From Algoriphagus boritolerans DSM 17298 = JCM 18970 (GTDB taxonomy: Bacteria > Bacteroidota > Bacteroidia > Cytophagales > Cyclobacteriaceae), in NCBI RefSeq assembly GCF_900108085.1, contig NZ_FNVR01000012.1, positions 62,001-126,000 on the forward strand: DNA of 64,000 nucleotides, read 5' to 3'. Made by a program: the position numbers and the translations under genes. Positions 1 through 9,046 of this stretch are shown here, in pieces. Positions within the stretch are counted from its first letter, which is position 1. Each line of letters starts with the position of its first letter. The notes under the pieces were generated by a model that worked only from the letters and a program-made list of their open reading frames with translations, ran no database searches and had not been told where the DNA came from.

Positions 1-1
1 T

Positions 2-862
2 TTTTTCAGATTTTCCCTCGACAAAGAAATCCTCCGGCCGATGTGGAACTATGCCATCCCCTTGCTATTTATGGGTTTGGCAGGTGTAACTAACGAACTT
101 GTTTCCAGATTATCTTTCGAATATCTCCTTCCGGAAAACTTCTACCCCGGACTTAACACCAGGGAAGCAGCAGGGATTTTTGGAACAAGTATCAAATTGG
201 CCATTCTGATGAATTTGGTCATTCAAGCTTTTAAGTACGCAGCCGAACCGTTTTTTTTCGGAAAGGCAGCAGACAAAAATTCACCTCAGCTTTATGCCCA
301 GGTGATGCATGCCTTTATCATTTTCTGCTCTGCATTAATGATTGTGATTTCAGTCAACCTGGATTTGGTGGCATTACTTTTCCCTAAAAACAAAGGGTAC
401 GATTCCGCCTTTTTTATTGTCCCAGTTCTGTTGATGGGCTACTTGCTTTTAGGGATCTATTTTAACCTTTCGATCTGGTTCAAAATTACAGATAAGACCA
501 ACTACAGCTTTTGGATCACATTGGTCGGAGCAATTGTCAGTTTGATTGCAGTATTCACTCTTGTACCCATTTTGGGGTATCTCGGCGGCGCACTGAGCAC
601 CTTGATGTGTTACTTAGTTATGACCGGATTATGCTATTATTTTGGGCAGAAACATTTCCCAATACCGTATCAAACCGGCAAGGGAATTTTGTATTTGCTA
701 CTCGCTTTTGGATTAAGCTATGCTGGATTTTATTTTCAACTTGACTCTTTTTTGCTGAGTTTTATCGCAAAAAACAGCCTGATTTTTCTATTTATTCTCG
801 TGATTGGTTTCTCTGAAAGAGCACAATTAATTGAATTTCTTAAGAGGAAACAACTTCGCTAA
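2..862 (+). CDS. Oligosaccharide flippase-like membrane protein, truncated at the window start
   Basis: The reading frame is open from base 2, so only the C-terminal part (about 286 residues) is visible; the ATG at 41 is internal. The protein is very hydrophobic, with about seven to eight membrane segments separated by short polar loops, as in the C-terminal half of the MATE/MOP superfamily polysaccharide flippases (Wzx-like, polysaccharide synthase C-terminal domain). Such proteins move lipid-linked glycans across the inner membrane. It lies directly upstream of a TPR / DUF4292 / M23 trio, an order I know from other Bacteroidota, which supports an envelope role. The substrate cannot be told from the sequence. 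The family call is fairly safe; the exact function is inference. Confidence 0.75.
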   Translation, partial: FFRFSLDKEILRPMWNYAIPLLFMGLAGVTNELVSRLSFEYLLPENFYPGLNTREAAGIFGTSIKLAILMNLVIQAFKYAAEPFFFGKAADKNSPQLYAQVMHAFIIFCSALMIVISVNLDLVALLFPKNKGYDSAFFIVPVLLMGYLLLGIYFNLSIWFKITDKTNYSFWITLVGAIVSLIAVFTLVPILGYLGGALSTLMCYLVMTGLCYYFGQKHFPIPYQTGKGILYLLLAFGLSYAGFYFQLDSFLLSFIAKNSLIFLFILVIGFSERAQLIEFLKRKQLR

Positions 863-937
863 TCCTACGTACCTCTTTCAGTCAATTGTAGAAATTGTCC
901 AACCATTTTCCTCAAAAGGCATTATGTTTGCAAACTG

Positions 938-2686
938 ATGCTGCCATACCAAGTTCCTGTGAAATTTACCCACTCGCTTTTCCTGATTTTCTTCCTTTTT
1001 GCATGCGGGATTCCCGGTTTTGCACAGCAACCTCTTTCCAAAAAAGAGGTAAAACTCCTGGAAAAAAAAAACAAAACCAGTCGTTACTTCATCGAAGGAG
1101 AGAAAGCGCTCGTGCTTGGTGATTTAGAAAAGGCATACTTTTACCTGCAGCGTTCTTTGGAACTTTCACCGGAAGAACCCGCTATCAATTACAAAATTGC
1201 GGAAGTATTAGTCAGATCGGAGCAGGCCCAAAAAGCACTACCCTATGCTGAGAAAGCAACCTTTTCAGATCCGGAAAATAAATATTACGCCCTGATGGTG
1301 GCAGAGATCTACACCGATCTCAATCAGCCACTCAAAGCTGCAGAAATCCTTGATCGTCTCACAGCTGACGGCGAAAACAACCAGCAGTACAACCTTGATC
1401 TGGCTTCCATCTACCTCAATGCAGGAGAATTTGACAAAGCGCTTGTAGTTTTGGATCGAGCAGAGGATTTTTTTGGAGTTCGCGAGCCTTTTACGGTTCA
1501 GAAGCAGCGGATTTACCTTAGAAAAAATGACCTGCCCAATGCCATCCGTGAAGGTCAAACACTGATTGAGACATTTCCAGGCAATCCGACTTATGTTCTA
1601 AACTTGGTCGAAATCCTCTACAACAATGCTCGCCTGGACGAAGCATTGACATTAGTTTCGGCGGAAATCCAAAAATATCCCAATCAGCCGGAACTCCAAA
1701 TGGCAGCCTATACCCTCTACAAAGAATCCGGTGAAGTTGCAAAAGCCAATAACTTCCTGATTTCGGCAATCGGAAGTCCTGATTTGGATGGAGAAGTGAA
1801 AGCAAAAACCTACAAATCCATGCTGGCAGAGATGCAAACCTCGCAGCGGGATGGGCTTTTAGATCAGATGGAATCCCTGATGCTGGAGCTGAATGCCAAT
1901 GACCCAATGGTTTTGGAAGTCATTGGTGACCGCAAAAAAACTACCGGAGATATACCGGGTGCCATGGACTTCTACAAGAAGTCTCTTCAGAATCAACCTA
2001 ATAATGCCCCTCTTCTGGAGCAAGTGATACTTAACTCCTTTGGGGATAGTCCTGATTTTGCTGAAATAGAAACCTACACCATCATGGGGGTGGATGAGTT
2101 CCCCGAAGCACCGGAATTTTGGTTTTATGACGGGGTGGTGAAGTCTGCCAGAAAAAAGGATTCTATAGCCGTGATTTCGCTTGAAAAGGCAATCGAACTC
2201 AATGCCGGAAAAAATTTACAACTGGATCAGGTAGCTTTTGGATCCTTGGCCAACTCACTTTACAACTTGGGAGAAAAAGATTCGGCATTTGTCTACTTTG
2301 ACAAAGCCCTAAACCTCAATCCGGGGGATGATCAAGTCCTGAACAATTACGCGTATTTTCTTTCGTTGGAGAAAAGGGACTTGGAAAAGGCGCGGGAGAT
2401 GGCTGAAAAAGTAGTCAAAAAGCATCCGAAAAATGCAACTTACCTCGATACTTACGCTTGGGTTCTTTTCCAGATGGGAAGCTATGAAGAAGCATTCAAA
2501 TACATGGATGAAGCACTAAAGCATGAAAATGAACCAAGTGGAGTCATGTTGGAGCATTACGGTGACATCTTATTCCACTTAGGCAAAATATCTGAAGCCG
2601 TGACTTGGTGGAAAAAGGCGGAAGGAAGTGCTGAAGCCTCAGACAAACTAACTCAAAAGATAAAAGACGGGAAATACCATGAATAA
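938..2686 (+). CDS. Secreted tetratricopeptide-repeat protein
   Basis: The 582-residue product has a signal peptide (hydrophobic stretch followed by GFAQQ, about residues 12-30) and then a solid array of TPR-like helix pairs up to the C-terminus; units such as GEKDSAFVYFDKALNLNPGD are clear. It is probably periplasmic or attached to the outer membrane and acts as a protein-binding scaffold. The start is uncertain: a TATGTTTG -7-like element at 923-930 would leave almost no leader before the ATG at 938, and a GTG at 959 would give a compact signal peptide (MKFTHSLFLIF). No -33 element was found at the right distance. The stop overlaps the next gene by 8 bases. No specific partner is visible. 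Confidence 0.85.
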   Translation: MLPYQVPVKFTHSLFLIFFLFACGIPGFAQQPLSKKEVKLLEKKNKTSRYFIEGEKALVLGDLEKAYFYLQRSLELSPEEPAINYKIAEVLVRSEQAQKALPYAEKATFSDPENKYYALMVAEIYTDLNQPLKAAEILDRLTADGENNQQYNLDLASIYLNAGEFDKALVVLDRAEDFFGVREPFTVQKQRIYLRKNDLPNAIREGQTLIETFPGNPTYVLNLVEILYNNARLDEALTLVSAEIQKYPNQPELQMAAYTLYKESGEVAKANNFLISAIGSPDLDGEVKAKTYKSMLAEMQTSQRDGLLDQMESLMLELNANDPMVLEVIGDRKKTTGDIPGAMDFYKKSLQNQPNNAPLLEQVILNSFGDSPDFAEIETYTIMGVDEFPEAPEFWFYDGVVKSARKKDSIAVISLEKAIELNAGKNLQLDQVAFGSLANSLYNLGEKDSAFVYFDKALNLNPGDDQVLNNYAYFLSLEKRDLEKAREMAEKVVKKHPKNATYLDTYAWVLFQMGSYEEAFKYMDEALKHENEPSGVMLEHYGDILFHLGKISEAVTWWKKAEGSAEASDKLTQKIKDGKYHE

Positions 2687-3416
2687 ACTTTTTGTTGTTT
2701 TATTGACATTATCCGTATTCAGTTTGGCTAGTTGTGCCAAAAAAGTCATTCTCTACGAGGGCGATGGACAGATGGAGGAATTCCAACCGGTAACCGCCGA
2801 ATATGACTACCTCAGTGCGAAAGCCAAAATTGTAATTGAGGAGGAATCCGGAAAAATCACGCGTGGTACGCTCAGCCTTCGAGCTAAAAAAGACAGCGTA
2901 CTCTGGTTTACAATGTCACCCGGCATGGGAATGGAGGCAATTCGGGGATTTTTCACGCAGGAAAGAATCCAGATCCGTGATAGAATCGGAAATGAAAACA
3001 TCAATCTCACTTATGATGAGTTTGAAAAGTTTTATGGGTTAAAACTTTCCCTGGAGCTGTTTCAAAACGTCCTTTGGGCCAATATTCCTTATGAATTTGA
3101 CTACCAGGACAGGCTGCTCAGAGTTGGCAAAAAGTTTGAACTGACTCAGGTGCGAAATAATGTCCGTTACTTCTCAAAGGTAGATACCAGTCACGGGAAA
3201 GTATCCGAACTGGTCAGCAACTCACTGGATGATCGGGGTTCGGTACTAGCCAGTTTCCCCAGATTCCAGGATGCGAGCTCACAGCCCTTTCCTGCTGAAG
3301 TGCTATTCAAACTAGCCTACCAAATTCCGGAAGGAAGTCAAAATACCATAATTCATCTCGAATGGACTTCCATTGATCCAAATTCCGAATCTCTAAGCTT
3401 TCCTTTCAGGTTCTAA
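2679..3416 (+). CDS. DUF4292 family lipoprotein (LolB-like)
   Basis: The 245-residue product begins with a lipoprotein signal ending in the lipobox LASC (Cys about residue 19). The remainder is a beta-rich domain with the DUF4292 pattern: a stretch about unmodified scalars 'KIVIEEESGKITRGTLSLRA' followed by 'LWFTMSPGMGMEAIRGFF'. DUF4292 proteins resemble LolB, the outer-membrane acceptor of lipoproteins, but a direct role in lipoprotein insertion is inference. The start codon overlaps the end of the TPR gene by 8 bases, so the two are probably translationally coupled, and the EnvC-like gene follows after 5 bases. The three look like one envelope operon. Confidence 0.85.
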   Translation: MNKLFVVLLTLSVFSLASCAKKVILYEGDGQMEEFQPVTAEYDYLSAKAKIVIEEESGKITRGTLSLRAKKDSVLWFTMSPGMGMEAIRGFFTQERIQIRDRIGNENINLTYDEFEKFYGLKLSLELFQNVLWANIPYEFDYQDRLLRVGKKFELTQVRNNVRYFSKVDTSHGKVSELVSNSLDDRGSVLASFPRFQDASSQPFPAEVLFKLAYQIPEGSQNTIIHLEWTSIDPNSESLSFPFRF

Positions 3417-3421
3417 TCACT

Positions 3422-4663
3422 ATGCGGATTTATAGAATATTTCCTTTTATACTTTTTTTCCTACTACTGGGAAGTCACGATGCTCATACTCAAACAAAAA
3501 AAACCAGAGAAGAGCTGGAGCGGGAGAAGGCCGAAGTGCAGGCACGTTTGAGAGAATTTGATGCAATACTCAAACAGACCTCTGCCACCAAGCAAACTTC
3601 CCTTGGAGAATTAAATGCGCTGACCAGACAATTTCAGACCCAAAACAGACTTGTAAATACGCTGGATAGAGAAGTCCGACTGATCAATCAGGAAATCTCT
3701 GAAACAGAAAAAAAAATCATCGCACTGGAGACTCAACTGAAAGACCTGAAAGCCGAATATTCTAGGATGATTTACAACTCATCCAAACTCAACAGAGGAC
3801 TTTCCATAGTTGCTTTTGTATTTAGTTCCGGCAATTTCAACCAACTCTACATGCGGTTGAAATATCTGAAACAATATAGCGACAGCCGAAAACAACAAGC
3901 CGAACAAATCGAGAAGCTTTCGGCTGAGTTGGGGGATCAGAGAGCTTTGCTGGACAAGAAAAAAGCCGATAAGATTGCCGTTCTTTCGGAAGAACAAAAA
4001 GAAAGAGCTGAGTTGGAGCGCCTGCGGAAAAGTCAGCAGGGTGTCGTCAATACGCTTTCCAGAAAAGAAAGAGATATCCAGCGTCAAATCACTGCAACCA
4101 AAAAACAACAGGAGCAGCTTAACCGGATGATCAAACAAGTGATCGAGGAAGAAATCCGACGGGCAGAAGCAGAGGCAAACAAAGCAAACTCCACGACGAC
4201 AAAAAAAGCCGGAACCAGTATGCCAATGACTCCTGAAGCAGCTGCGCTTTCGAGTTCATTTGCAGGAAACAAAGGAAAACTTCCATGGCCAGTAGAGACC
4301 GGTTTTGTGTCGCAGGGCTATGGCACCTACCCTCACCCAACACTGAAAGGAATTGTCCAGGACAGTGATGGATTGGAGATCAGAACCCAGGCAAACTCCA
4401 ATGTGAGAAGTGTTTTCGACGGAACGGTAAGTAAAATTTCAACCATCCCAGGATATGGACTGACAGTCATTATCAAGCATGGGGAATACTTTACAATGTA
4501 CAGCCGTCTGAAAAACATTTCAGTAAAGGTCGGACAGTCGGTAAAAGCGAAAGAGACGATCGGCCAAGTAGCTGCAAATGCTGATGGACAGTCCGAAGTT
4601 CACTTCCAAACTTGGAAAGGACTTCAAATCATGGACCCCGCAACATGGATTACGTCCAAATAG
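3422..4663 (+). CDS. EnvC-type murein hydrolase activator (degenerate M23 domain)
   Basis: The 413-residue product has a signal peptide (about 1-23), a long charged coiled coil (about 25-255), a low-complexity linker and a C-terminal LytM/M23 domain (about 290-413). In active M23 enzymes zinc is held by H-x3-D and the final H of HxH. Here the first motif reads SDGLE (His to Ser, Asp to Glu) and the last reads EVHF, so the catalytic His is Glu and only one ligand His remains. This is the pattern of EnvC/NlpD-type activators, which switch on amidases at the septum instead of cutting peptidoglycan themselves. Automatic annotation as an active peptidase would be misleading. It ends the TPR-DUF4292 operon. 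Confidence 0.85.
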   Translation: MRIYRIFPFILFFLLLGSHDAHTQTKKTREELEREKAEVQARLREFDAILKQTSATKQTSLGELNALTRQFQTQNRLVNTLDREVRLINQEISETEKKIIALETQLKDLKAEYSRMIYNSSKLNRGLSIVAFVFSSGNFNQLYMRLKYLKQYSDSRKQQAEQIEKLSAELGDQRALLDKKKADKIAVLSEEQKERAELERLRKSQQGVVNTLSRKERDIQRQITATKKQQEQLNRMIKQVIEEEIRRAEAEANKANSTTTKKAGTSMPMTPEAAALSSSFAGNKGKLPWPVETGFVSQGYGTYPHPTLKGIVQDSDGLEIRTQANSNVRSVFDGTVSKISTIPGYGLTVIIKHGEYFTMYSRLKNISVKVGQSVKAKETIGQVAANADGQSEVHFQTWKGLQIMDPATWITSK

Positions 4664-4713
4664 AAATTAATATCGTATGTTCATAAAAAAGAGCCATTGT
4701 CTTGCATCATTTC

Positions 4714-4744
4714 TTTGACTAAGCGATTGACAATTGTATCTTTG
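4714..4744 (+). promoter_or_regulatory. Bacteroidota-type promoter of tatA
   Basis: TTTG at 4714-4717 and TATCTTTG at 4737-4744 are separated by exactly 19 bases. This matches the -33 TTTG / -7 TAnnTTTG promoter known for the primary sigma factor of Bacteroidota. Transcription should start near 4750, giving a leader of roughly 25 bases before the tatA ATG. Confidence 0.75.
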
Positions 4745-4775
4745 TTATCCTATATATCCTTAAACATACACCATC

Positions 4776-4973
4776 ATGACTACATTAGGTTTCATTCAAA
4801 ACATGGGCGGAGGTTCGATCGTATTGATCATCGTTGTAATTCTCCTGCTTTTTGGTGCTAAAAGGATCCCTGAATTGGCCAGAGGACTCGGCCGTGGTAT
4901 CAGAGAATTTAAAGACGCTACCAAAGAAATTCAGAACGATCTTGAAGATGGGCTGAAAGACAAAAAGAAGTAA
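4776..4973 (+). CDS. tatA: Sec-independent (twin-arginine) translocase subunit TatA
   Basis: The 65-residue protein has the full TatA layout: a short periplasmic N-terminus, one membrane helix (about 13-28), the FGAKRIPELARGLGRGIREF hinge and amphipathic helix, and a lysine-rich tail. TatA oligomers form the pathway through which folded proteins carrying an RR signal cross the inner membrane. It has its own good promoter (4714-4744) and is followed 18 bases later by gatA. No tatC lies in this window. The molybdenum enzyme at 58459-60771 carries a twin-arginine signal and is a likely client. Confidence 0.93.
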   Translation: MTTLGFIQNMGGGSIVLIIVVILLLFGAKRIPELARGLGRGIREFKDATKEIQNDLEDGLKDKKK

Positions 4974-4991
4974 TCCCTTAAGCCAATTCCA

Positions 4992-6419
4992 TTGGAAAAA
5001 TTTAGTTCATTCGACGAAATAAAAAAATCGATCGAAAACAAAGAAGCCGATTGCAGGGCAGTCGTCACATACTATTTACAAAACATCACAACGAAGGCGC
5101 ACCTCAACGCCTTCGTTGAAGTTTATACCCAATCTGCTTTGGATCAGGCCGATCTCATCGATGAAAAAATCGTAAAAGGAAAGGCCGGAAAGCTCGCTGG
5201 CATGGTCATCGGCATCAAAGACTTACTTTGCTACGCAGGACACGAGGCCAATGCCTCTTCCCACATCCTCAAAGGATTTGAATCTCAAATTACAACGACA
5301 GCGGTTCAGCGGTTGATCGATGAAGACGCCATCATCATAGGCCGCCTGAATTGTGATGAGTTTGGAATGGGGAGCTCAAATGAAAACTCCACCAATGGCA
5401 AAGTCCTCAATGCTGCCGATGAAAGCAGGGTTCCCGGAGGATCTTCAGGAGGATCCGCAGTAGCAGTTCAGGCCAATCTTTGTACAGTTTCTTTGGGAAC
5501 GGATACCGGAGGATCGGTCAGACAACCGGCGGCTTTCACAGGAGTCATTGGGATGAAACCTACCTATTCTCGTGTTTCTCGCTGGGGATTAATCGCTTAC
5601 GCTTCTTCATTCGATACCATAGGTGTATTTTCCAAGACTATCAAAGACAATGCACTGGTCATGGAAATCATGGCAGGTCATGATGATTTTGACAGTACTT
5701 CATCCCGAAAACCTGTTTTTCATTACAGTGAGCTTTTGCATTTTGAGAAAAAGGCCAGGGTAGCCTTTTTGAAAGAAACAATAGAATCCCCGGCATTGCA
5801 GCCGGAAATTAAAGAACGTACTCTTTCTATCCTCAAAAAATTAGCTTCCGAAGGCCATGAGGTAGAAGAGGTCGAATTCCCACTGTTGAAATACGTGCTT
5901 CCGACCTATTATATCCTTACTACAGCTGAAGCGAGCTCAAACCTCTCCCGATTTGACGGAGTAAGATATGGCTATCGCTCCCCTAATGCCCATAATTTGG
6001 AGAGTATGTACAAACTGACACGAAGTGAAGGGTTTGGTGAAGAGGTCAAGCGAAGAATTATGCTCGGGACATTTGTACTTTCGGCAAGCTATTATGACGC
6101 CTATTTCACCAAAGCTCAAAAGGTCAGAAGGATGATAAAAGATTATACTGAAGATCTTTTGAATGAATTTGACTATATTATCATGCCGACTACGCCATCT
6201 ACAGCGTTTAAGTTTGGTGAGCATAGCGGTGATCCTGTAGCAATGTACTTAGAGGACCTCTTCACGGTACAAGCTTCAGTATCAGGAGTTCCGGCAATTT
6301 CAATTCCCAACGGAAAAGATAAGTCTGGCATGCCAATTGGCCTTCAGATTATTTCCAACTCCTTCAAAGAAGCAGAATTATATGCATTCAGTAATTACCT
6401 AACCGAGTTAACCTCCTAA
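4992..6419 (+). CDS. gatA: Asp-tRNA(Asn)/Glu-tRNA(Gln) amidotransferase subunit A
   Basis: The 475-residue amidase-signature protein shows the full Ser-cisSer-Lys triad: Lys76 in VIGIKD, Ser151 in GGSSGGS and Ser175 in DTGGSVRQPA. The spacing equals that of the Staphylococcus GatA triad (79/154/178). GatA releases ammonia from glutamine, which GatB uses to convert misacylated Glu-tRNA(Gln) or Asp-tRNA(Asn). The start is a TTG at 4992; no ATG lies nearby in frame. It follows tatA by 18 bases and precedes the transglycosylase gene by 11, so it is probably transcribed from the tatA promoter. GatB and GatC are not in the window. A general amidase is an alternative, but the motifs and length favour GatA. 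Confidence 0.9.
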   Translation: MEKFSSFDEIKKSIENKEADCRAVVTYYLQNITTKAHLNAFVEVYTQSALDQADLIDEKIVKGKAGKLAGMVIGIKDLLCYAGHEANASSHILKGFESQITTTAVQRLIDEDAIIIGRLNCDEFGMGSSNENSTNGKVLNAADESRVPGGSSGGSAVAVQANLCTVSLGTDTGGSVRQPAAFTGVIGMKPTYSRVSRWGLIAYASSFDTIGVFSKTIKDNALVMEIMAGHDDFDSTSSRKPVFHYSELLHFEKKARVAFLKETIESPALQPEIKERTLSILKKLASEGHEVEEVEFPLLKYVLPTYYILTTAEASSNLSRFDGVRYGYRSPNAHNLESMYKLTRSEGFGEEVKRRIMLGTFVLSASYYDAYFTKAQKVRRMIKDYTEDLLNEFDYIIMPTTPSTAFKFGEHSGDPVAMYLEDLFTVQASVSGVPAISIPNGKDKSGMPIGLQIISNSFKEAELYAFSNYLTELTS

Positions 6420-6430
6420 ATTGAAAATCC

Positions 6431-7816
6431 ATGAAAAAGTCTTTCCACGGTCTGTTCATCCTTGTAGCTATTACATGTTTGATTCCGATGTCGAAAGGCT
6501 TTGCGCAAGAATTTCCAAAGGATGAATTGGCAATCTTGGAGGAGGAGATTCAACCTAACTATCATTACGAATACATTCCGGATTTTACTTATGAAGAAGT
6601 AAATCAGCGGATCAAGGTCATGAAAACCGAAATGCCTTTTGAGCTGAATGACCGAATTTTTTCATTTATTCAATATTTTACAGTCAGAAATCGGGATTAT
6701 ACCAAAATGGTCCTGGCTCGGAAGGAAAAATTCTTCCCGCTTTTTGAAGAAACACTCCAAAAGCATGAGATGCCAACCGAAATCGAATACTTGGCTATAG
6801 TCGAGTCAGGTCTCGATCCTCAGATTAGAAGCAGAGTCGGAGCGATGGGACTATGGCAATTTATGCCCGCCACAGGCAGAATATACGGCATGAATGTGAA
6901 TGCCGACATAGACGATCGGATGGATCCGGAGATGTCCACAGACGCAGCAGCCAAATACCTCAAGTCCCTTTACCGAATGTTTGGTGACTGGGAAGTGGCG
7001 ATGGCAGCCTATAACTGCGGTCCTGGTAATGTTAGAAAAGCGATCAGAAGATCCGGTGGGAAAACTACTTTTTGGGGCATCTACAATTATTTACCCCGAG
7101 AAACCCGAAGCTACGTTCCACAGGTACAGGCTTTCCTCTATATCCTCAATCACCTGGAAGAGCACAACTTCAGTCTGGAGGAGCCCACCTACCCTATTGA
7201 GTATGAAAAATTCAGATTTGACAGAGCCCTTTCATTGGAAAAATTATCCGAATTGACTGATATCTGCTTAAAAGATCTGGAAGAAATAAATCCATCTGTC
7301 AAAAACAAAACTATTCCGGTAAGTAACCGGTCAATGGAAGTAAAAATTCCCCGGGCAAAAGCTTCATTTCTCAAAGAAAATCTGGCTTGGATCGGTGATT
7401 CACTCGGAAATCAATCCAGTGTTCTCCTTACCTCTAACGCAACTCCCTCTATAGTCCCAATAGAAAAAGCAATCGCTACCTCATCTGCAGGCAGAATACC
7501 TTACAAGGTAAAGTCAGGAGATGTATTGGGCTCAATAGCATCCCGTCATGGAGTAAGTATCACTCAGGTAAAGGAATGGAATAATCTAAATTCCAATCTG
7601 ATCAAAGTCGGACAGACACTTTATATTTACTCCGGTAATTCCAATCCTTCATCGACTCTTGCCGAAAATAAAGGACAGCGAACCTACACCGTCCGACCCG
7701 GAGACTCACTTTGGATTATTTCTCAGAAACATTCGCTCACAGTAGAGCAAATCAAACGCTTAAACAATCTAAACTCCAATCATATTAAGCCAGGCCAGAA
7801 GCTTATTATTGGATAA
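6431..7816 (+). CDS. Membrane-bound lytic transglycosylase D-like protein with two LysM domains
   Basis: The 461-residue product has a signal peptide ending near GFAQE, a transglycosylase SLT domain (about 110-260) with the catalytic Glu in IVESGLDP and the MGLWQFMPATG motif, and two C-terminal LysM repeats (about 356-400 and 415-460). This is the MltD family: it cleaves the glycan strands of peptidoglycan to form anhydro-muropeptides, with LysM holding it on the wall. It has no lipobox, so it is probably periplasmic rather than lipid-anchored. It is the last gene of the tatA-gatA unit. A 112-base AT-rich gap follows, in which I see no GC-rich terminator. Confidence 0.9.
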   Translation: MKKSFHGLFILVAITCLIPMSKGFAQEFPKDELAILEEEIQPNYHYEYIPDFTYEEVNQRIKVMKTEMPFELNDRIFSFIQYFTVRNRDYTKMVLARKEKFFPLFEETLQKHEMPTEIEYLAIVESGLDPQIRSRVGAMGLWQFMPATGRIYGMNVNADIDDRMDPEMSTDAAAKYLKSLYRMFGDWEVAMAAYNCGPGNVRKAIRRSGGKTTFWGIYNYLPRETRSYVPQVQAFLYILNHLEEHNFSLEEPTYPIEYEKFRFDRALSLEKLSELTDICLKDLEEINPSVKNKTIPVSNRSMEVKIPRAKASFLKENLAWIGDSLGNQSSVLLTSNATPSIVPIEKAIATSSAGRIPYKVKSGDVLGSIASRHGVSITQVKEWNNLNSNLIKVGQTLYIYSGNSNPSSTLAENKGQRTYTVRPGDSLWIISQKHSLTVEQIKRLNNLNSNHIKPGQKLIIG

Positions 7817-7928
7817 TTTATATTATTATTTTTTAAAGTAATTTAACTCAATAATTAATTATTAAAAACAAGCACTGCTTATTTTTTGTAGTTATATTGG
7901 TAACCTTTCAAAATCAAATTATCATCAC

Positions 7929-9026
7929 ATGAAAGCCATATCCTATACTATCCTGTTTATTTTCTCACTGTTTCTTATTTCCTGTAATCAGGAGGGAAAA
8001 GATAGATTTGGTGGAGCAAAACCAAAAGCAAGAGGCTCTATCGGGGAAATTATACTCGCAATAGATTCGACCAAATGGGCCGGTCCTGTGGGAGAAGAAT
8101 TGAGAGCGATTTTTGAAGCTGATCTGCCTGGAATGATCAGATCGGAAAGTATGTTCAAGGTGGTTCGCGTAGATCCTCGAGCCATGAATACCATGCTCAA
8201 AAGATATACTAACCTGATCTATGTGACCACTTTTGATGATAAAAGTGGTGGAAGCCAAGTAATCAATGCGCAATTTTCGAAGGAATCCAAAGAAAAAGCC
8301 CAGGCAGATCCCAGTCTCTATTCACTGCGGATGGAAGACGAATATGCTACCGGACAAGAAGTGCTCTATTTGTTCGGAAATACAGAGGATGAGCTAATCA
8401 CAAACCTCAGAAAAAATAAAGACAGGCTTCAAAACCTTTTCGAAGTGCGGGAGCGGGGCAGATTGGAAAAACCGCTTTTCTCCAGAAAAAATTCAGCTGC
8501 TGAATATGAAGCTCGAACCAAGCTGGGAATTAAGATTAAAGTTCCGGCTTCTTACCAAATCGCAAAGACCACAGCTGATTTCCTGTGGTTGCGATCACCG
8601 ACACCTACCGCAAGGCGACCCGACATCAGTATTTTTTATTACGAAACAGATTACACGGCTGAAGAGCAAACCTTTCCGGCAAACATCCTGAGCCTCAGAG
8701 ATTCCATAACAAAGCAACATATTTTTGGAGACCCAGAAGACACTAACTCCTATGTCGTGAGCGAAAAACAAATTCCGCCTGCTTTCAGAAACATGGTTAT
8801 AAATGATAATTTTACCGTCGAAATCAGGGGTACCTGGAAAACCAACAATAACAGTATGGGAGGAACCTACCTCGGGTATGTCATGGTGGACGAAGCAAAA
8901 GGTAAACTTTACTACATGGAAGGTTTTGTTTATTTCCCCAATGAAGTACATCGCGACGCACTTCGCGAGATCCAGACCATTCTCCTCAATACTGATATCA
9001 GCTGGAAAGAGAACCAGGGTGCCTGA
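7929..9026 (+). CDS. DUF4837 family lipoprotein
   Basis: The 365-residue product starts with a lipoprotein signal (FLISC, Cys about residue 19), followed by the motif 'GSIGEIILAIDSTKWAGPVG' typical of DUF4837. The family is found in Bacteroidota and has no known function. The protein is soluble apart from the lipid anchor and is probably located at the outer membrane. It lies 20 bases upstream of the malic enzyme gene, so the two may share a transcript. No clean promoter was found in the AT-rich leader; TAACCTTTC at 7901 is only a poor match. Confidence 0.8.
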   Translation: MKAISYTILFIFSLFLISCNQEGKDRFGGAKPKARGSIGEIILAIDSTKWAGPVGEELRAIFEADLPGMIRSESMFKVVRVDPRAMNTMLKRYTNLIYVTTFDDKSGGSQVINAQFSKESKEKAQADPSLYSLRMEDEYATGQEVLYLFGNTEDELITNLRKNKDRLQNLFEVRERGRLEKPLFSRKNSAAEYEARTKLGIKIKVPASYQIAKTTADFLWLRSPTPTARRPDISIFYYETDYTAEEQTFPANILSLRDSITKQHIFGDPEDTNSYVVSEKQIPPAFRNMVINDNFTVEIRGTWKTNNNSMGGTYLGYVMVDEAKGKLYYMEGFVYFPNEVHRDALREIQTILLNTDISWKENQGA

Positions 9027-9046
9027 CTTTTGTCAACACACCATCT

